Source of the DNA: Trochalopteron elliotii | Taxonomy: Eukaryota; Chordata; Aves; Passeriformes; Leiothrichidae | DNA length: 64,000 bases | Assembly: GCA_024734555.1 (NCBI GenBank) | Contig: JANPWX010000215.1 | Coordinates: 1,064,012 to 1,128,011 of the forward strand | Reading direction: 5' to 3' | Shown: positions 24,659 through 37,996 of the stretch, piece by piece | Position numbering within the stretch: the first letter of the stretch is position 1 | Layout of the letters: the number at the start of each line of letters is the position of its first letter | Notes under the pieces: model-generated | What the model was told of the DNA's origin: nothing | The model's input: only the letters and a program-made list of their open reading frames with translations | The model's database searches: none | Translations under genes and position numbers: made by a program

Positions 24659-26253
24659 AAATGAGGAAGAGAAAAAACAACAGTATAAAATGGCAGAATG
24701 CTTCCCTTTTCACGTTATTTTTTCAGTGCCGCTATTAAGTCATCACATGGCTAGGATGGCTAGTTGCTTTCTCTTCTACTCACAGTTCAGGACTGTCAGG
24801 TCTTCCTGTGCTGTGACTTGCTTCCTCTCTAACAACTTCTCCTTCTGACTCTGTTCCTTGCTCTGCTCTGGGGTCATCACTAACTTCTCACCATGGATCC
24901 TTATTCTTCAAGCTACTCCTTGTTATGCCTCATTTCACTACATGCTCCTGCTAGTCACTATCATCCGATACCCCTTCCACTGCCTGGGCCACAGCCTCTC
25001 TCAGGAGGCACTCTGGCCAACCACTGCATTAACTGGCATTTTCCCTTATTTTGGCTCCAAGGCCTGGGTGTCACTGAGGAACAACAAAGTGTGGCAGTGC
25101 ACCACATGCTTACACAGATGACTTTTTGGCTTCACTTTACAGCTAACAGGAGACTTTCAAACTATTTTCTACTCTAATTTTTCCTTTCCATGCTGGACAT
25201 TTTTCATGTGAATACTATGATGTTATGTGTTGTACCTTTAAGCATAACTACCTGCTCTAGACTCCTATGTATTAATAAAATCAGAAACCTTTCTCCATTT
25301 GATTATATGCCTTATCTTTTTTTAAATCAGAAATGGCTCACTGACACAGTTAAACATCTATGAATATACGTAAAATAATCAAAATAGTCATCACCTAGGC
25401 TTGCGCATCCATACTTTTCATTTCTTATGTCAAAAAATTATTTCTCTATCTGTGGTTCCTGACTCTCCCTGAAATCTTTTCATCTGTGAAGACAGACACC
25501 TTTTGCTTTAGACATCAGCCTGCAATAGAGTGGGTACAATGTACTTCTCTACAGTATCTGCACCAGAAGATGGGGTCTTGGTATGCTACTGAATAAAATC
25601 AAACTATATCTTCTAAGACTTGTGATTTTATTAGTGTTTCTTTTCTTTCTTGTTTTTTGCTGGAGGTCTAAAGAAGAATCCCTTGGATGTCCCTTGGATA
25701 ATTAGGAAAGACTTCGTCCACAGAATGCTGTGGAAGTACAAGTTGAAAAGAGGCTGAAAGCATTTATGAGAGAAAAATCTATGAGAGACTGCTAGATACC
25801 AGACATGGTCTTTAGTTCAGGAGGACCCTAATTCACAAAACTTTGGAAACTAAGAGATCTTAGAACCAAGAGGTCTCTATGGTGTTCACATAATCTTGCC
25901 TCACCTTCTGTAGCTGGAAACAAGGTAAGAATGGACCTTGATCCCAAAATTCAATTCTTTATTTCTCATGTTTTGTGGTGTATAATGAAGAGAAACTGTT
26001 CCTGCACAGGCTTATATAAATTTTAATTAATTTATAGTTTTTATTACAGTTAATTTTCTGCTTGGAATGAAAAAACCTCATGAGTTGATTTCTGCTATTG
26101 AGCTGATACCTACGAGCTGACTATATAAGAAACAGATGCAATGCACTGAAGGAGGGCCAAGGTTTGATTTGCTGAGATTACTTACAGTTCAGAACTATAT
26201 TTACAATGTCTTTACTCTCAATGAATTTGCCTGGCTGAAGCTGTCTGTCTAAG
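24659..26253. other. Unique DNA, origin unclear
   Basis: Directly follows the broken edge of the LTR. Overlapping open frames of 87-94 codons at 24.86-25.18 kb do not resemble known proteins. An AATAAA-containing string occurs at about 25273, but without a recognisable transcript upstream it is not interpretable. Confidence 0.4.
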
Positions 26254-26268
26254 ACACACACACACACC
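26254..26268. repeat. Short (CA)n microsatellite
   Basis: About seven CA units. Confidence 0.85.
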
Positions 26269-29200
26269 ATGCCTGTGTGCACAGAACACTGTTTTTTTTG
26301 AGGATCTTGTGTCCTCACTGTAGGAACCAGGGTACCCTGGTTTATACCATACCTATTTAAACATGAAAGAAAGACAAACTTCAGGCATGTCAGCATTACA
26401 CTCAAATCTGTACTGTATCACTTCAGGAGTAGAGACCCTGTAAACACTAGAAGTACCTCTGCAGCACAGAGTTGCCCCTGTAGACATGTTCTATGTCGCT
26501 TGTGATGGGTTCATGGTGATGAAAAAAGAAAAGCCAAAAAGGAGAGGAAATTCAAATCCATATTAATCACCATTAATCAAATGGCATTATAGGAAATATG
26601 GAAGCAGTGTGTGAAGTGATGAAAGTACTTTGACAACAAAGTGCCTCCCGAGCTCCACTCAGGGGAAGTGGTTATTCACAGCAGCAAATAGGGTAAAACA
26701 GCAGCTGGGAAGAGAATCTGGGAAGACTCTCAATGTGTGATGAAGTTTTAAAAAAAGGGAAGCTAGATTTGTGTAAGGAGAGATTTATGTGAGATTTTTA
26801 ATGAAGAAAAAGCAAATAAGTAAATACTGGGTGACAACTACATAGAAGAACCGGTAGGTTTGTTAGGAGGAAGTAGGGCCTATAGAGGCAGTTTACAGAA
26901 TGAATTGCAGTGAGAAGTGATGTGAGACTATGTACACCTGTAAATTAAATGTGCCTGGGACTGAGCTTTTGCAATGAGACCAACAAACCGTGTCCATATC
27001 GATAAATGTTCTCACTACCTAAGAAAGTAGTCTCATCCAAATTAACCAGTGGACTTAGTATTATGTTAATGGCTTAAGTTGAGAGCAGTGCCATGAAATT
27101 TGGTAATACAGTCCTATTTGGCCTGGATGGAATCTGGGCAAGCATTACTATAAAAATATATGTATAAGCAAAAGTGAATTTTGGTGCTCAAGAATGTCCC
27201 CATGCCTAGGTCTGTACCCCAGTCGCCTTTAATTTACTATGAAAGAGAAAGCTGGAGTGTAGGAAGATAGACTAATGGGTAATGGTTGTAATATGACCAA
27301 CAAAGAGACTTCAGTTTTAGGGGAAGAAATTACTAAAAGTGAAAATGCAAAACATATATTTAGTGCATAAATACCTGAGGAAAAAAATAGGATAGCTAAA
27401 TATTAACACAAGATAAAATCTGCATGATTCTGAAAGATTTTATTTCTATTTTTTATAACTCTGACAGTGAAAAAGTGAAAAGGATGGATCTTAAACATTT
27501 GAGACAGGTATATAGACAGACATCTAGAAGAATATGGAAGATGATAGAAAGATGGATGAAACTATTTAAATTAAAAACCTTTTAGGACACAGATATGTAA
27601 TGCAAGTGAATTATATATTAAAGAAAGTCAGAAAAAGCAGGGATGTGGAACTCTAATTTTTCTAAAACATGGTGAGATTATCTGTCAAATTAGAGTTGGA
27701 ATAAAAGAGTGACTTGCCTGGCATGTGTAAGGCCCTGAATTATACAGGAGACAACAGACATGTGAGAAGAAAAAAGGAGGAGGCTTGAGATGATTGGATC
27801 TTGCTTGAAACATAGCCTTTACCCATAGGGCATCAGGATCACTGGATTTTTCAATTCTCAGCCTTTCACACTTGAAAGGTTTTTCCTCAAATAGGCAACT
27901 ATGTGTACTTGAAATCAAGGGTTACTTGTACAGCTGGGGGCACAGTCAAATGCTGAACTGTGCTTTCTCTTTAATAAAGATGGGGGTGAAATTATCTCTT
28001 GAAAGTTCATATATTTGCACTGTTCTTCCTATAACTCCTCACTGGCTCTTCAACAGTTGAGACAACAAAAAGGGAAACAAAATCCTTGCCATATCCTTTA
28101 GATACACAGTTGGCCATACACAGAAAAATGCAAAATGAGTAAACAGCTCATGCAAATGCTGGTACAGCTGTAATTCATGTCTGCAACATGGGGTCATATC
28201 AAACTCTTCAATCTTCCTTTGAAATATTAATGAAAATAATTGTGAAAAGCAGTACATGGAAGGATTGTGCTTTTAGAATGCTTTTGCAAAACAAATTACT
28301 TCCTACTAAATGACTCCTTTTATTTTAATTAGAAACTTTTTTCTATATTTTGTTAAATCAATGAATTCATAATATTTACAATTATCAGATCAAACTCAGG
28401 AGGAGGCTCTATTGCTCCAAGTGTTGTGGTGATTTGAGCAGACTGGCTCTGAATATTGGCTCTGAACTCTTCTCAGCCAGGTTGTAGCTTTCATCCAAGA
28501 CATTTAGAAAGTACAAATCTGCACAGTCATTCATTTCAATGGTGTTCTTTTACAGTTTTATTGTACTGCTGCTATGCCTATAACAATAAATATTTCTAAA
28601 TGACTTGACAATTTGCAGCTTTTTAAAGGGGTTAGTCAAAAGAAGCTGAATTCCAAGTTCAATTAACATGCTATGAACCTAGCAAAGAGCACACAAAGGA
28701 ATAAGGGTAAGAATTTTAAAATTATTTGCTTTACAGTTATCCCCTCTGGATAGTCTAAATTAAGCACAGCAGCCACCAGGCAAAGTACCCCAGGATTTTC
28801 TGTAACCACTTGATTCACCTGCTGTTTCGCCAAAAGTTGGGGTTTTCCCAACCACCCTGTAGAGGTAGGTCATCACCGTGTGGACAACCTTGGGATCCAC
28901 ATGCTTAGCTATAATTTGATTCTATAGCAAAAAGTAAAAAAAAAAAAGAATAAAGAAAAATAAGAGTATATGGTTAGAAACTAAATAATGGAATTAAAAT
29001 GTGACCTTTTTTGTTTTATGGCCAAAGAACATTTTGCAGAATTAGAGAAAAAAGAGCTTTTAAACTTCCTTGAGATTGCCTTATATATTTTACAAATATA
29101 GAGTTTATACTGAGGAACAACAACTGTACCCTGGTGAAATAATACAATAAACAATACCATCCAGTGAGGCCCCAGAGAGTTGAAAAGGAATCCTAGGAGG

Positions 29201-32200
29201 ATATATATACTCTCATTAAAAATAGGCTACATCCCTCAGTTTCTGGATTGCTTATAAAGCCAGATTTTAAGAGCCTTTTTTCTTACCTTCCCTGACTAGA
29301 AAATAGTAGTGATAGACTGCTGACAACATAGAATTACTATACTCCATTTCCACTCAAACACTGACATTTTAAATGCTAACAGAAAAGATGCATGAAATAA
29401 AAGAATGACTTTCTATGTTTCTTACTAAAACTCATACTTTTGAGTCTATAAAAATAATCACTAACACTTTTAAATTATTTTATAGAGTTGATTCCTGACA
29501 ACAAGTTTCTTACTTTCAGAGCATATAGAAACAGGATATTTAAGATGTTTGCAAGAGCAACTAGAAAGTGAAGTCAGTGACATAAAGCTGTAACAAGCAT
29601 TTGAATCAAACCATTGTAGTTTAAAGGAACTTCCAGACTAGAGGCTGATATCACTACCTAGATTTTTAGAAGTTTAGTTGCTGGCATCAATGAGAAATAT
29701 GTTAAATATGACTACTGATTAGTCCGAAAAATGAACAACAGTATCAAAGCATGTCACAAATTTCAAGATCTATACAATGTCACACATATTTACTGACATA
29801 AACTGATGATTGATAGAACAAATTATATTCTTCTTGCAATATCAAATGTCCTTTGGCACTTTGTTCACATTAAGCTTCATTAGGGTGTGGTATAGCATCA
29901 GATCTTTAAGTTACTGCCAAAATCTTGCTATAGCTTCCTATAAAAAAATCACCTTGCTACTTTGAATGCTAAAAATGAAAAAAAAACCCAAAGATACAAA
30001 AGCTTCAGGGCAAAAACAAGTTTCTCCCTCGACAGAAGAATTATTAGGATTTTGCAATGTTTTTTTGGAGGGTTTCTGATTTTCTCTTATTAATTCTCAT
30101 AATCTCTTGAACACAGCTATGAGATTTACTTTTCCTTTAACTCTATTTCTTCTGAATTTCAATGGAAAGATACGAACCTCCACTCAAATACCTCAAAAAT
30201 TCCCCCAAAGGATGTGTGCAATGGAAACAAAAGATGAGAAATTGCTTCACATTTCTTTACAGATATAGAAGAACAAGTATGAGTATTTGCCCCATCAGTT
30301 TTTTATTTTTTTAAATCTTTCCTAAGAGTTACATGGATTAAGAGTCTGCAATAATTTTGTTCACAGATCCTTCCTCATTTTTTGCATACAAATAATAAGT
30401 ACAAAGATGAGGGAAATATACAAATAAAACCCCCAAATCATAGAAAAGCCAGGCACCAATCTAAAAATTAAATGATTAATTTAATTACTTTGGAAATACA
30501 TAATGGAAAACTGGATAAGGGCAGCAATAAACTTTAGTCAGAAAAGTGAGGACTAGGCTTAGGGTTAGGATCAAGGGAGCCACAAAGCCTACATCTCCAG
30601 GGACACTGGGGATGCAAAAGGTGTGCCAAGTGGGAGCATGGCACTTCAACACTGCTCCAACTCCAACTTCTGCCCCATCTGGGCTATCCCTCATGCTGTG
30701 CCAGTCAGCCTCACCCCTGCCTTTATGATTATTATTTTGAGGCTACTAAGAAAATTGTTGAGTAGAGACACGTTATACAAGTAGAGTATGTGATTCTTTT
30801 TTACATTGCTGATATTTTTACTTACTCTAAGCAAAAATCATTGTATCTTTCATACAGAGGAAATCGTCTCTTTTTTTTCCCCCAGTAATTGTTATTCTTC
30901 AGAGTGGGCTGGCACATACAGCTAAGCCTTATCCTGCTTGTATGTTTTCTATTTCTTTTCTGTGTTTTTATAGACACCTTTTCGAATTTTTTGCAGTATC
31001 TACCTGCCTTAACAGAATTAATTTTTAGTACTCTGTAGTTCCTGTTCAATCAAGGAATGTTTGTATTTTACCTAGGCTACATTTTATTCTGTTTACTGTC
31101 ATTTGGAGACCAGGTTCCTGGCTTACCAGTCAAACCACACAGTCATATCACATTTAAGTAGCCCTGTACTGTTCATCCTTTTTCATAACACCAACAAATT
31201 TTAACTTCTTAATCTAGTTTTGCTTTCTCAACATGGATGAGAACATGGATGTACACACCAGTCCCTTCTGTTCTTCCCTGTGTTAAGTTTTCCTTACGAT
31301 AGCCAATGGCTTTAGCTTACTACAGGTGAGTACATATGAATAATAGCACGTGTGTTGGTACTACCCTTGCCCCAAATCTTTACATATCCTCAACTCTGTA
31401 TTCAGCAATACAGTTACAGAGACATATAAGACATATTGTATAATATTTTTGTGGACAAAAACAAAATGCAGTAGGAATGCCTATTAAGTCACTAGGAAAT
31501 AAATCATGGAATAAACTGAGAAAAATATTTTCACCAAGGATGCAGTAAATTTTATCTGTAAAATCAATAATTGTTACTGCATTCCAAGTTTGGCTTTTAT
31601 TTGACTCTATTTCTTCACTGCTGGTTTTTTTTAATGCTACTTGCTCCTTCCTAATTTTCCTGTTCTATCTAGACCAATTTCTGCATTCTTGGCTCTAGAA
31701 TTTATGATAAAAATGATTTTAAAGACAGTGAAATGAGGTAATAATTTTAACCATTCTGGTGCTTAACAAATATAAGCTCATGCATAATCATGCCTTTTTT
31801 TACATCAAATCCTAAATGGCAATTACAGTTTGATGCACCTGTGAAATCACTGGTTTTCTTACAAGTCCTAAACTCTGTCCCCAGAGGAGGAAAGCTTAAA
31901 ATAGTGGAAAGAGTAAGGTTAGGAAAATGTACTTGGACAGCACCAAATATATAGAAAATGTCTCTGAATCCCAGGTTACTTTAGAAATCAAATGCTGCTA
32001 TTTGCCAAATGATTACTGCTGTCCAAATAATAAAATTTCAGTTTGTTCTCCAGACTCCCTTTTGACTAGGGAATAGTCTGACTTTGGTGAGATACCTGTC
32101 ATTTGAGAAAGCTCTTAGATTTTAGCTACTGTTTGTATTTTCAGATTCATGTACAGGGCTAGAAGTTATCTTGCAGTATTTGGTATTTTCCAGAGGAGTA

Positions 32201-32689
32201 TTTTGCATATGTTTGCATTTTTTTCATCATTCCTTCTAATCCGTTTTGTAGGTATAAAATCAGCAATAGATGTGAAGAAGCTAAAGCAGAAAGGCTAAGA
32301 TAAAAAGATATACTTGAAATAAATTTTAAAAAAACTTTAGTGTCCCAATATAGCAAGATGTATTTTTTTTTTACACCATATATTATACAGCCCATAATGA
32401 TGTTTTACAGCCTAAAGATCAGATATTTTATCTTCGAATCCATCTCTTTCTGTATGTACTAAGAAGAAATAAGGTGAGTTTGGTAATTTTAAATGTAACT
32501 TTTAGAAAAGTATATCTTTAAATTCAAGTTACTGATGAAAAAAATTAACCTCATAATTGAGGGAGAGTGAGAGTAAAGAGTCACAGGAGTATTCAGGCTG
32601 TGACATTACTCACTGTTTCCTTCTGAGCCAAATAAAAACCCTTTACAGAATGGCTGGCAGTAATTTTCAATATTTCTCACCAAACATGA
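26269..32689. other. Unique AT-rich DNA, no gene recognised
   Basis: Six kilobases without any gene or transposon I can name. A small GC-richer island lies at about 30.54-30.73 kb and has no assignment. Open frames are all under about 80 codons. Confidence 0.5.
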
Positions 32690-33445
32690 GAAACGTAACA
32701 AGGACAAGTGCTGGATTCTGAATCTGGGACAGGAAAACTCTGATTGTGTCTATAGACTGGGGAATGAGAGGCTGAAGAGAAGTGATGCAGAAAAAGACCT
32801 GGGGGTCCTGGTCAGTGGCAAGTTGTACATGAGTCAGCAGTGCCCTGGCAGCCAGGAGGGCCAACCCTGTCCTGGGGAACATCAGGCACAGCATTGACAG
32901 CTGGACAAGGGAGGGGATTGTCCTGCTCTGCTCTGAGCTGGGGCAGCCTCACCTTGAGTGCTGGGGGCAGTTTTGGGGTGCACAATATAAAAAAGACATT
33001 AAACTGTTGGAGAATGTCCAAAAGAGAGCCACAAGGATCTGGAGAGAAAGCCTTATGAGGATTCACTGAGGTCACTTGGTCTGTTCAGCCTGGAGCAGAC
33101 TGAGGGGAGACCTCATTGCAGTTACAACTTCCTCACAAGGGGAAGCAGAGGGACAGGTACTGAATTCTTCACTCTCCTGACCAGTGAAAGGATTTGAGGA
33201 AATGGCATGAACCTGAGTTGGGAGAGGTTTAGGTTGGATATCAGGAAAAGGTTCTTCACCCAGAGGGTGATCAGACATTGGAACAGGCTCTCCAGGGAGG
33301 TAGTCAAAGCACCAAGCCTGAGAGAGTTCAAGAAATGTTTGAACAATGCTCTTGGATACATGGTGTGACCCTGGAGGTGTCCTGCACAGGTCCAGGAGTT
33401 GGACTTAATGATCCTATTGGATCATTATGATCTATGATTCTATGA
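32690..33445 (+). mobile_element. 5'-truncated CR1 LINE with intact 3' tail
   Basis: Starts inside ORF2 at a frame equivalent to CWILNLGQ, then RLGNERL and EKDLGVLVSG. It continues through MSQQCPGS, an E/H-rich segment, FRLDIRKRFFTQRVIRHWNRLSREVV-type codons (33228-33305) and the 3' UTR (GGACTTAATGATCCTATTGG), to the terminal octamer TCTATGATTCTATGA. Frameshifts break ORF2. The tail marks the true insertion edge. It shares long identical strings with the CR1 at 8.2-9.1 kb. Confidence 0.94.
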
Positions 33446-33606
33446 ATACTGTCATAAAGCATTTTAAAGCTGGGGTAAAAAATAGAAAGTAAATTATATT
33501 ATCTTTTACAATGTAAGAACAGTAACTGCCAGTTCACTGTCAAAGGCTGAGCACTTATCCTTTTGGCTGTAGTGCAACTTGTGCACAGACCTATAGAATC
33601 CCTAGG

Positions 33607-34293
33607 TGTTGAGGTGTGTTTTATTCACAATGGTTTATTCCATTCTCCCCTGTATTGTTAATTCAATCCAAGTTGTGTCCTCCCACTTAGTTGTGCAACT
33701 CTCCATCTTGCCGAACACCTACCCCCTGATACAGAATGTTCCCTGCCCGTCCTCCCATTGAGCTGTCAATCTTGCCTGGTACCAGCCCTTTGCTTTAGGA
33801 AATCCCCTGGAAATCTCCTGTTCCTCCAAGCCCCATTGATTTGGTTGAACTGTTCTCCTCCCCCTGTGCACCCTCATTGCCTGAAGTATCATAAAACCCA
33901 CCCTATGCTCCTCCCCAGTCCTTTCCCTATTGGTTAATAATTTGTACCCTCCCCTAGAACCTTGCCTGTGTAAAAGTCCCTGCATACCAGGGTTCAGGGT
34001 CTTTTGTCCCTGGATCCTCCTTGGAGATGAACCTCCTTGGAAACCATATGAAAGACCCCTCCCTCATCCTTGCTTCTGCCTGTGCCTCAGCACATCACAG
34101 TGCCATAGCTCCTATGCCCAGCTGTATCTCGGATCACTTCTGAGAACAGCCCATTCTCGACGCGTTGTCAGAAGCTAGCGGGTGAACCCGGCCCTGCATC
34201 ACCTGGGTCCTCATTTTCCTTCTTTATTTTTTTTCCCCTATATCTTTCTGTTTTGTTTTATTAAACTTAGCACCTTCTACATCAGTGTACACA
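33607..34293 (+). mobile_element. Solo LTR of an endogenous retrovirus, 687 bp
   Basis: Begins TGTTGAGGTG and ends GTGTACACA, giving TGT...ACA termini. The flanking five bases are CTAGG on the left (33602-33606) and CGAGG on the right (34294-34298), a 5-bp target duplication with one mismatch. Inside are CATAAAACCC (TATA-like, about 33891), a CpG-bearing segment (TCTCGACGCG, 34154 on), and the polyadenylation region TTTTATTAAACTTAGCACC near 34256. No internal gene remains, so it is a recombination product. A 5-bp duplication is typical of ERVL-type and some other vertebrate ERVs. An alternative right edge at 34281 (CTTCTACA) lacks a matching duplication. The element begins about 160 bp after the end of a CR1. 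Confidence 0.78.
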
Positions 34294-37200
34294 CGAGGCT
34301 TGGGTTATGTCATTACTGTCAGGAAATGCCTCCACAGATTTTGGCGTATGTACTGGCCTACACTTCCTTCTGTTTTCACTCCCTTGCTACTAAAAGACTT
34401 GGTAGATGGATGTTAAGTATGGACAAGAGTATGGTAGCCAGTATTTTCAGACAGTCATGCCTGAAAAGTAAATGGAATATGCCCAATTTAAATGACCAAT
34501 ACAGTTAGAAATCTGTCTGAAAATTATTTTCATTGTTGTAACAACCTAAAAAAACTAGGCTAGATTATCAATTTATATTTGTTAACTTTTTTTAACTGAA
34601 AAGTTAATTCCACCCTTCATATCACACACAAAACCCCCAGTGACTTTCTAAAATTACTGCAACTACATTCATGAACAAAAGGTTTTCCTGTTTCATAAGC
34701 AGATTTTCAAATAATACAGGAAGTGGGAATTATACAGCAGAAGCACAGTAGGTTACCTCCAACTGTTTTTCTAGCTGTGCTAACACTGTTCTCTTCCTGG
34801 CTTATAACACACTATTTTGAAGCATTACAGTGTTTGGCACCATCTTGATCCATATAAGACACAGCAGATACTCTTATAAGTTAAGTAACAGTTATATTAC
34901 TGCTGGGATCAAGAGGAGGTTAAAAGAGGGGTGTGGTATCCTTCAGTTTCCTTAACAAACCTAACAACTATATATTTCAGGTTTGCCTTAACACCTGCTC
35001 TCGACAGATATTTCAAAACCATCACACTCTGAATGTAAATCAAATTAATTTACATTGAAATTAATAATACCCACATTACAAATATAATTTATTTGTAGAA
35101 GCCACTGTAACGTGGTAGGAAAAATATATATAGAGACAGATTGTGAACTTCTGTAAAGAGCTTCAATTGTTACATTATTAGTGTTCACAAATGTTGAAAA
35201 TGTAAAAATTTTTGAACTAAGATATGAATTTTGGCTTGCGAAAAATATTTATCTTTTATGCATTGTTCCTGGCAAAACTCTTTACAATTATGAGAGAAGT
35301 GATATAAATATGATGAAAAACAATCAAAGTGTCTAAATTTCTTTTCCTCTGGTCACAAGAGTTGCATTCTCAGCTGCATATCAATCCACTTATCGAAAGA
35401 GGAAATGTTTATATCTTGCCCCCTTTTTCCAGCAGTTTTTCAGAGAAAATGGGAATGTGGTTTTAATTCCTGCTGCCTGAGGAAACCACCGAACAAGGAG
35501 AAGTGCTTCAGCTGCAGTGCTATTTTGTGGACATGCAATAAGTATCACTGGTGGTTGTGTTTCTGAGTTGCATTTCTTTCTAGGTTCAGATACCACCCGA
35601 ATGCTTTGGTTTGCACCTTCTGGAACATAGTCAGAAGTCAGGCAATACTTTGGATATCTGGTGACTTTTTTTGTCATTGTATTTCTAACACTTCCCATCA
35701 TGTGTCTTTTACCAGAACTTGTATATGGTGTTGTTCCTCACATTAAAATTCTCATTATTTTTCTACCTAATTTCCAAGAGTAAGAAGGTTGAATTGCAGC
35801 AATCACTGAACAAGGGCAGCAAAAGCACCCTAAAATCTTCTTTCTCTAAATGATTTTCTTACTCTAGGAATACAGCAAATATAAATAATCTGGCACTTTA
35901 TGGTATTTCACAGTAGGAAAATATTGCTACTGTCAAATAACTACAGAAAGTTAAAATTTGAAGCATGAACCCTAACCATAATGGACATGCATGCCAGTAT
36001 TGCAAGTTGTATGCTGGAGGGTTTCCAGAGGCTTCTATATTCACTATAAATCTTACTGGCGACAGATTTTCTGTTCTGCTGACATTTCCTTCATCTGTGT
36101 GTTTCTACAAGTATTAACTGAACCCATTCGACTGGGGATCTGAGTGACTGTCAAGTTGCATGATCAAGGACACTGCAAATTTTAATACAAAATTTACTTG
36201 AAAATGTAGAGGTTGACACTGAGGCTGAAACACTCCTCCGTAAGACAGTCTCTCACTAACTTTAGTGGTTATAAGTATCAAACCTTCAACAATTTCAGTT
36301 GCTAAAAGCTGCAGAAATATTATACAGGAAAAATTAACTATCCAATGTGACAACTTTTTGGCTTGCGTAAAATTTATGAAAATAAAATTCCAATCCCTCT
36401 CTAGACTTTCTATATGACTGTGGCAGTAGATACAATAACTGCAAATTATATCCAAGTATGGATTTTAGAAATGCAAACAATTATAAATAGTATATCAGAG
36501 CTCATTCAAACGCTATATGAAATGTGGATCCAAATATTACATCCTGTGTAAATTTAAAGTCAGAAGTTATAAATACAGGAAATTCTGAGTGTTCTTCATC
36601 CATTGTGGTTCACTAATGTAAACTCTCACCTCATTCCCACCTACAGCCTAAGTAGCTTTTTGATGCTACTAACACGTGAAAGAAACTCTAAATCAGAACT
36701 TTCAACTAAAAGTTATTCCAATTTTAAAAAGCCATGCAAGGCTTTGGGAGAACTAAATGGTAACACTTCGCACAAGATGCAATGTTGTTCCCTTCCCTTA
36801 AGTATTCCACTTCAGAATGTTTCCCCCCAGAAAAAGACAAAAAAAGGACATTTTTACTTCAGCCTAGTCTTTCCTCCTAATAGTCTTCCTGGAAAAGAAA
36901 CTATGGAGACACCACGACTTCACTTTTTCAGACTCAGTTTGAAAAATATTCTCATAAACCAAGGGAAGACACAACTCCCAGCTGGGAGTATCTGTTGCCA
37001 ACATGACATCCAAGAAGAAATATATTTACAATTTTGAAGGTCTACAGAGTAAGTTAAAAAACAAAAACAAATGTAAGCAACAATTGAACAAGGTTAGCAA
37101 GAAATCAACAAGGTTAACAAAATTTTAAAAATGGACAATGAAGAGGCCTGGCATTTCCTCCCTAGATTCATATGGATTTAACACTTTTTTAAAAAAAGAT

Positions 37201-37569
37201 GTTTCTTGAGACTGTTATAAATTTCGATTTACTTTGTAGTTATCTGTTGTTGCAAAAGTTGGTATAATAAAATATTTCTTACAGGATGCAATGAGCAAAC
37301 AAGACCTGCTAGGAAACAAGCACCTCTATCCAAATTTAAAATACAAAAAAAGAGTTATTTTAAATAGAGATAATATAATATAAAATATATATTCCAACCT
37401 AATTTATTTGGATCACAAAGAAAATGAAAACTTTTCCAACACTGCGGCTAACAAATTACAAGATTAATATCCATTCTAGAGAGGTGTGCACCACAAAAGT
37501 CTGTGTACATATATTTGTACTATTAGAATCTTATCTTAACCTTCTTCCAAACTCTTATGACTTTGAATT
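34294..37569. other. Unique AT-rich DNA, no gene recognised
   Basis: Contains three of the longer non-repeat frames of the window: 103 codons on minus at 35.39-35.70 kb, 113 on minus at 36.11-36.46 kb, and 144 on plus at 36.60-37.04 kb. The last has no ATG at its start. None shows a recognisable domain, and flanking splice sites are not convincing. Confidence 0.45.
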
Positions 37570-37602
<33 letters not shown>

Positions 37603-37604
37603 GG
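37570..37604. repeat. Poly-A followed by (GAAAA)n
   Basis: A run of about 13 A followed by four to five GAAAA units. Confidence 0.9.
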
Positions 37605-37996
37605 GAATTAATCTCTTGGCTTGATGTCACTGAAAGGTAAATTTTTGACTTTGCCAGTTTATCTTGCAACTGAGTAATACAAAATGTCATAGCAAATTTC
37701 TTGAACAAATATTCTGAAATGAAAAGTCATAGCATTTCATCAAAGAAAATCAGTTAAAACATTTTGACTTTATTGAAATTATTTCAGCTTTCTTTAAAGA
37801 AGTGTTATTGAAACCTAGCCGCTTTAATTTTAATGAGGTGATATTCTTCAATGAAAACAGTATTATCTCAGAACATTTTATAAGATTTCAATTTTTCTTT
37901 TCATATCTGATGCAAATGTGCATTTAAAATTAACAACTTACAATGGGTGACAGAAAAGTGTTTCACATTGGCATAAAGCTTTGCTTCCATGGAGGG

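Noticed and set aside
24858..25177. Overlapping 87- and 94-codon frames after the truncated LTR
   Set aside because: I considered retroviral leader or gag, but no matching motif is visible and the LTR lacks its 3' end, so no provirus structure is supported.
27685..27918. EEKPFKCERL string resembling a zinc-finger linker (TGEKPFKC)
   Set aside because: No second cysteine or histidine pair at zinc-finger spacing and no neighbouring fingers; a chance match.
30550..30572. TTAGGGTTAGG telomere-like motif
   Set aside because: Fewer than two full units, so not an interstitial telomere array.
35390..36455. Minus-strand frames of 103 and 113 codons
   Set aside because: No resemblance to retroviral or host proteins and no linking splice sites found by eye.
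36603..37037. 144-codon plus-strand open frame
   Set aside because: Its start is not ATG, no domain is recognisable, and composition matches surrounding unique DNA.
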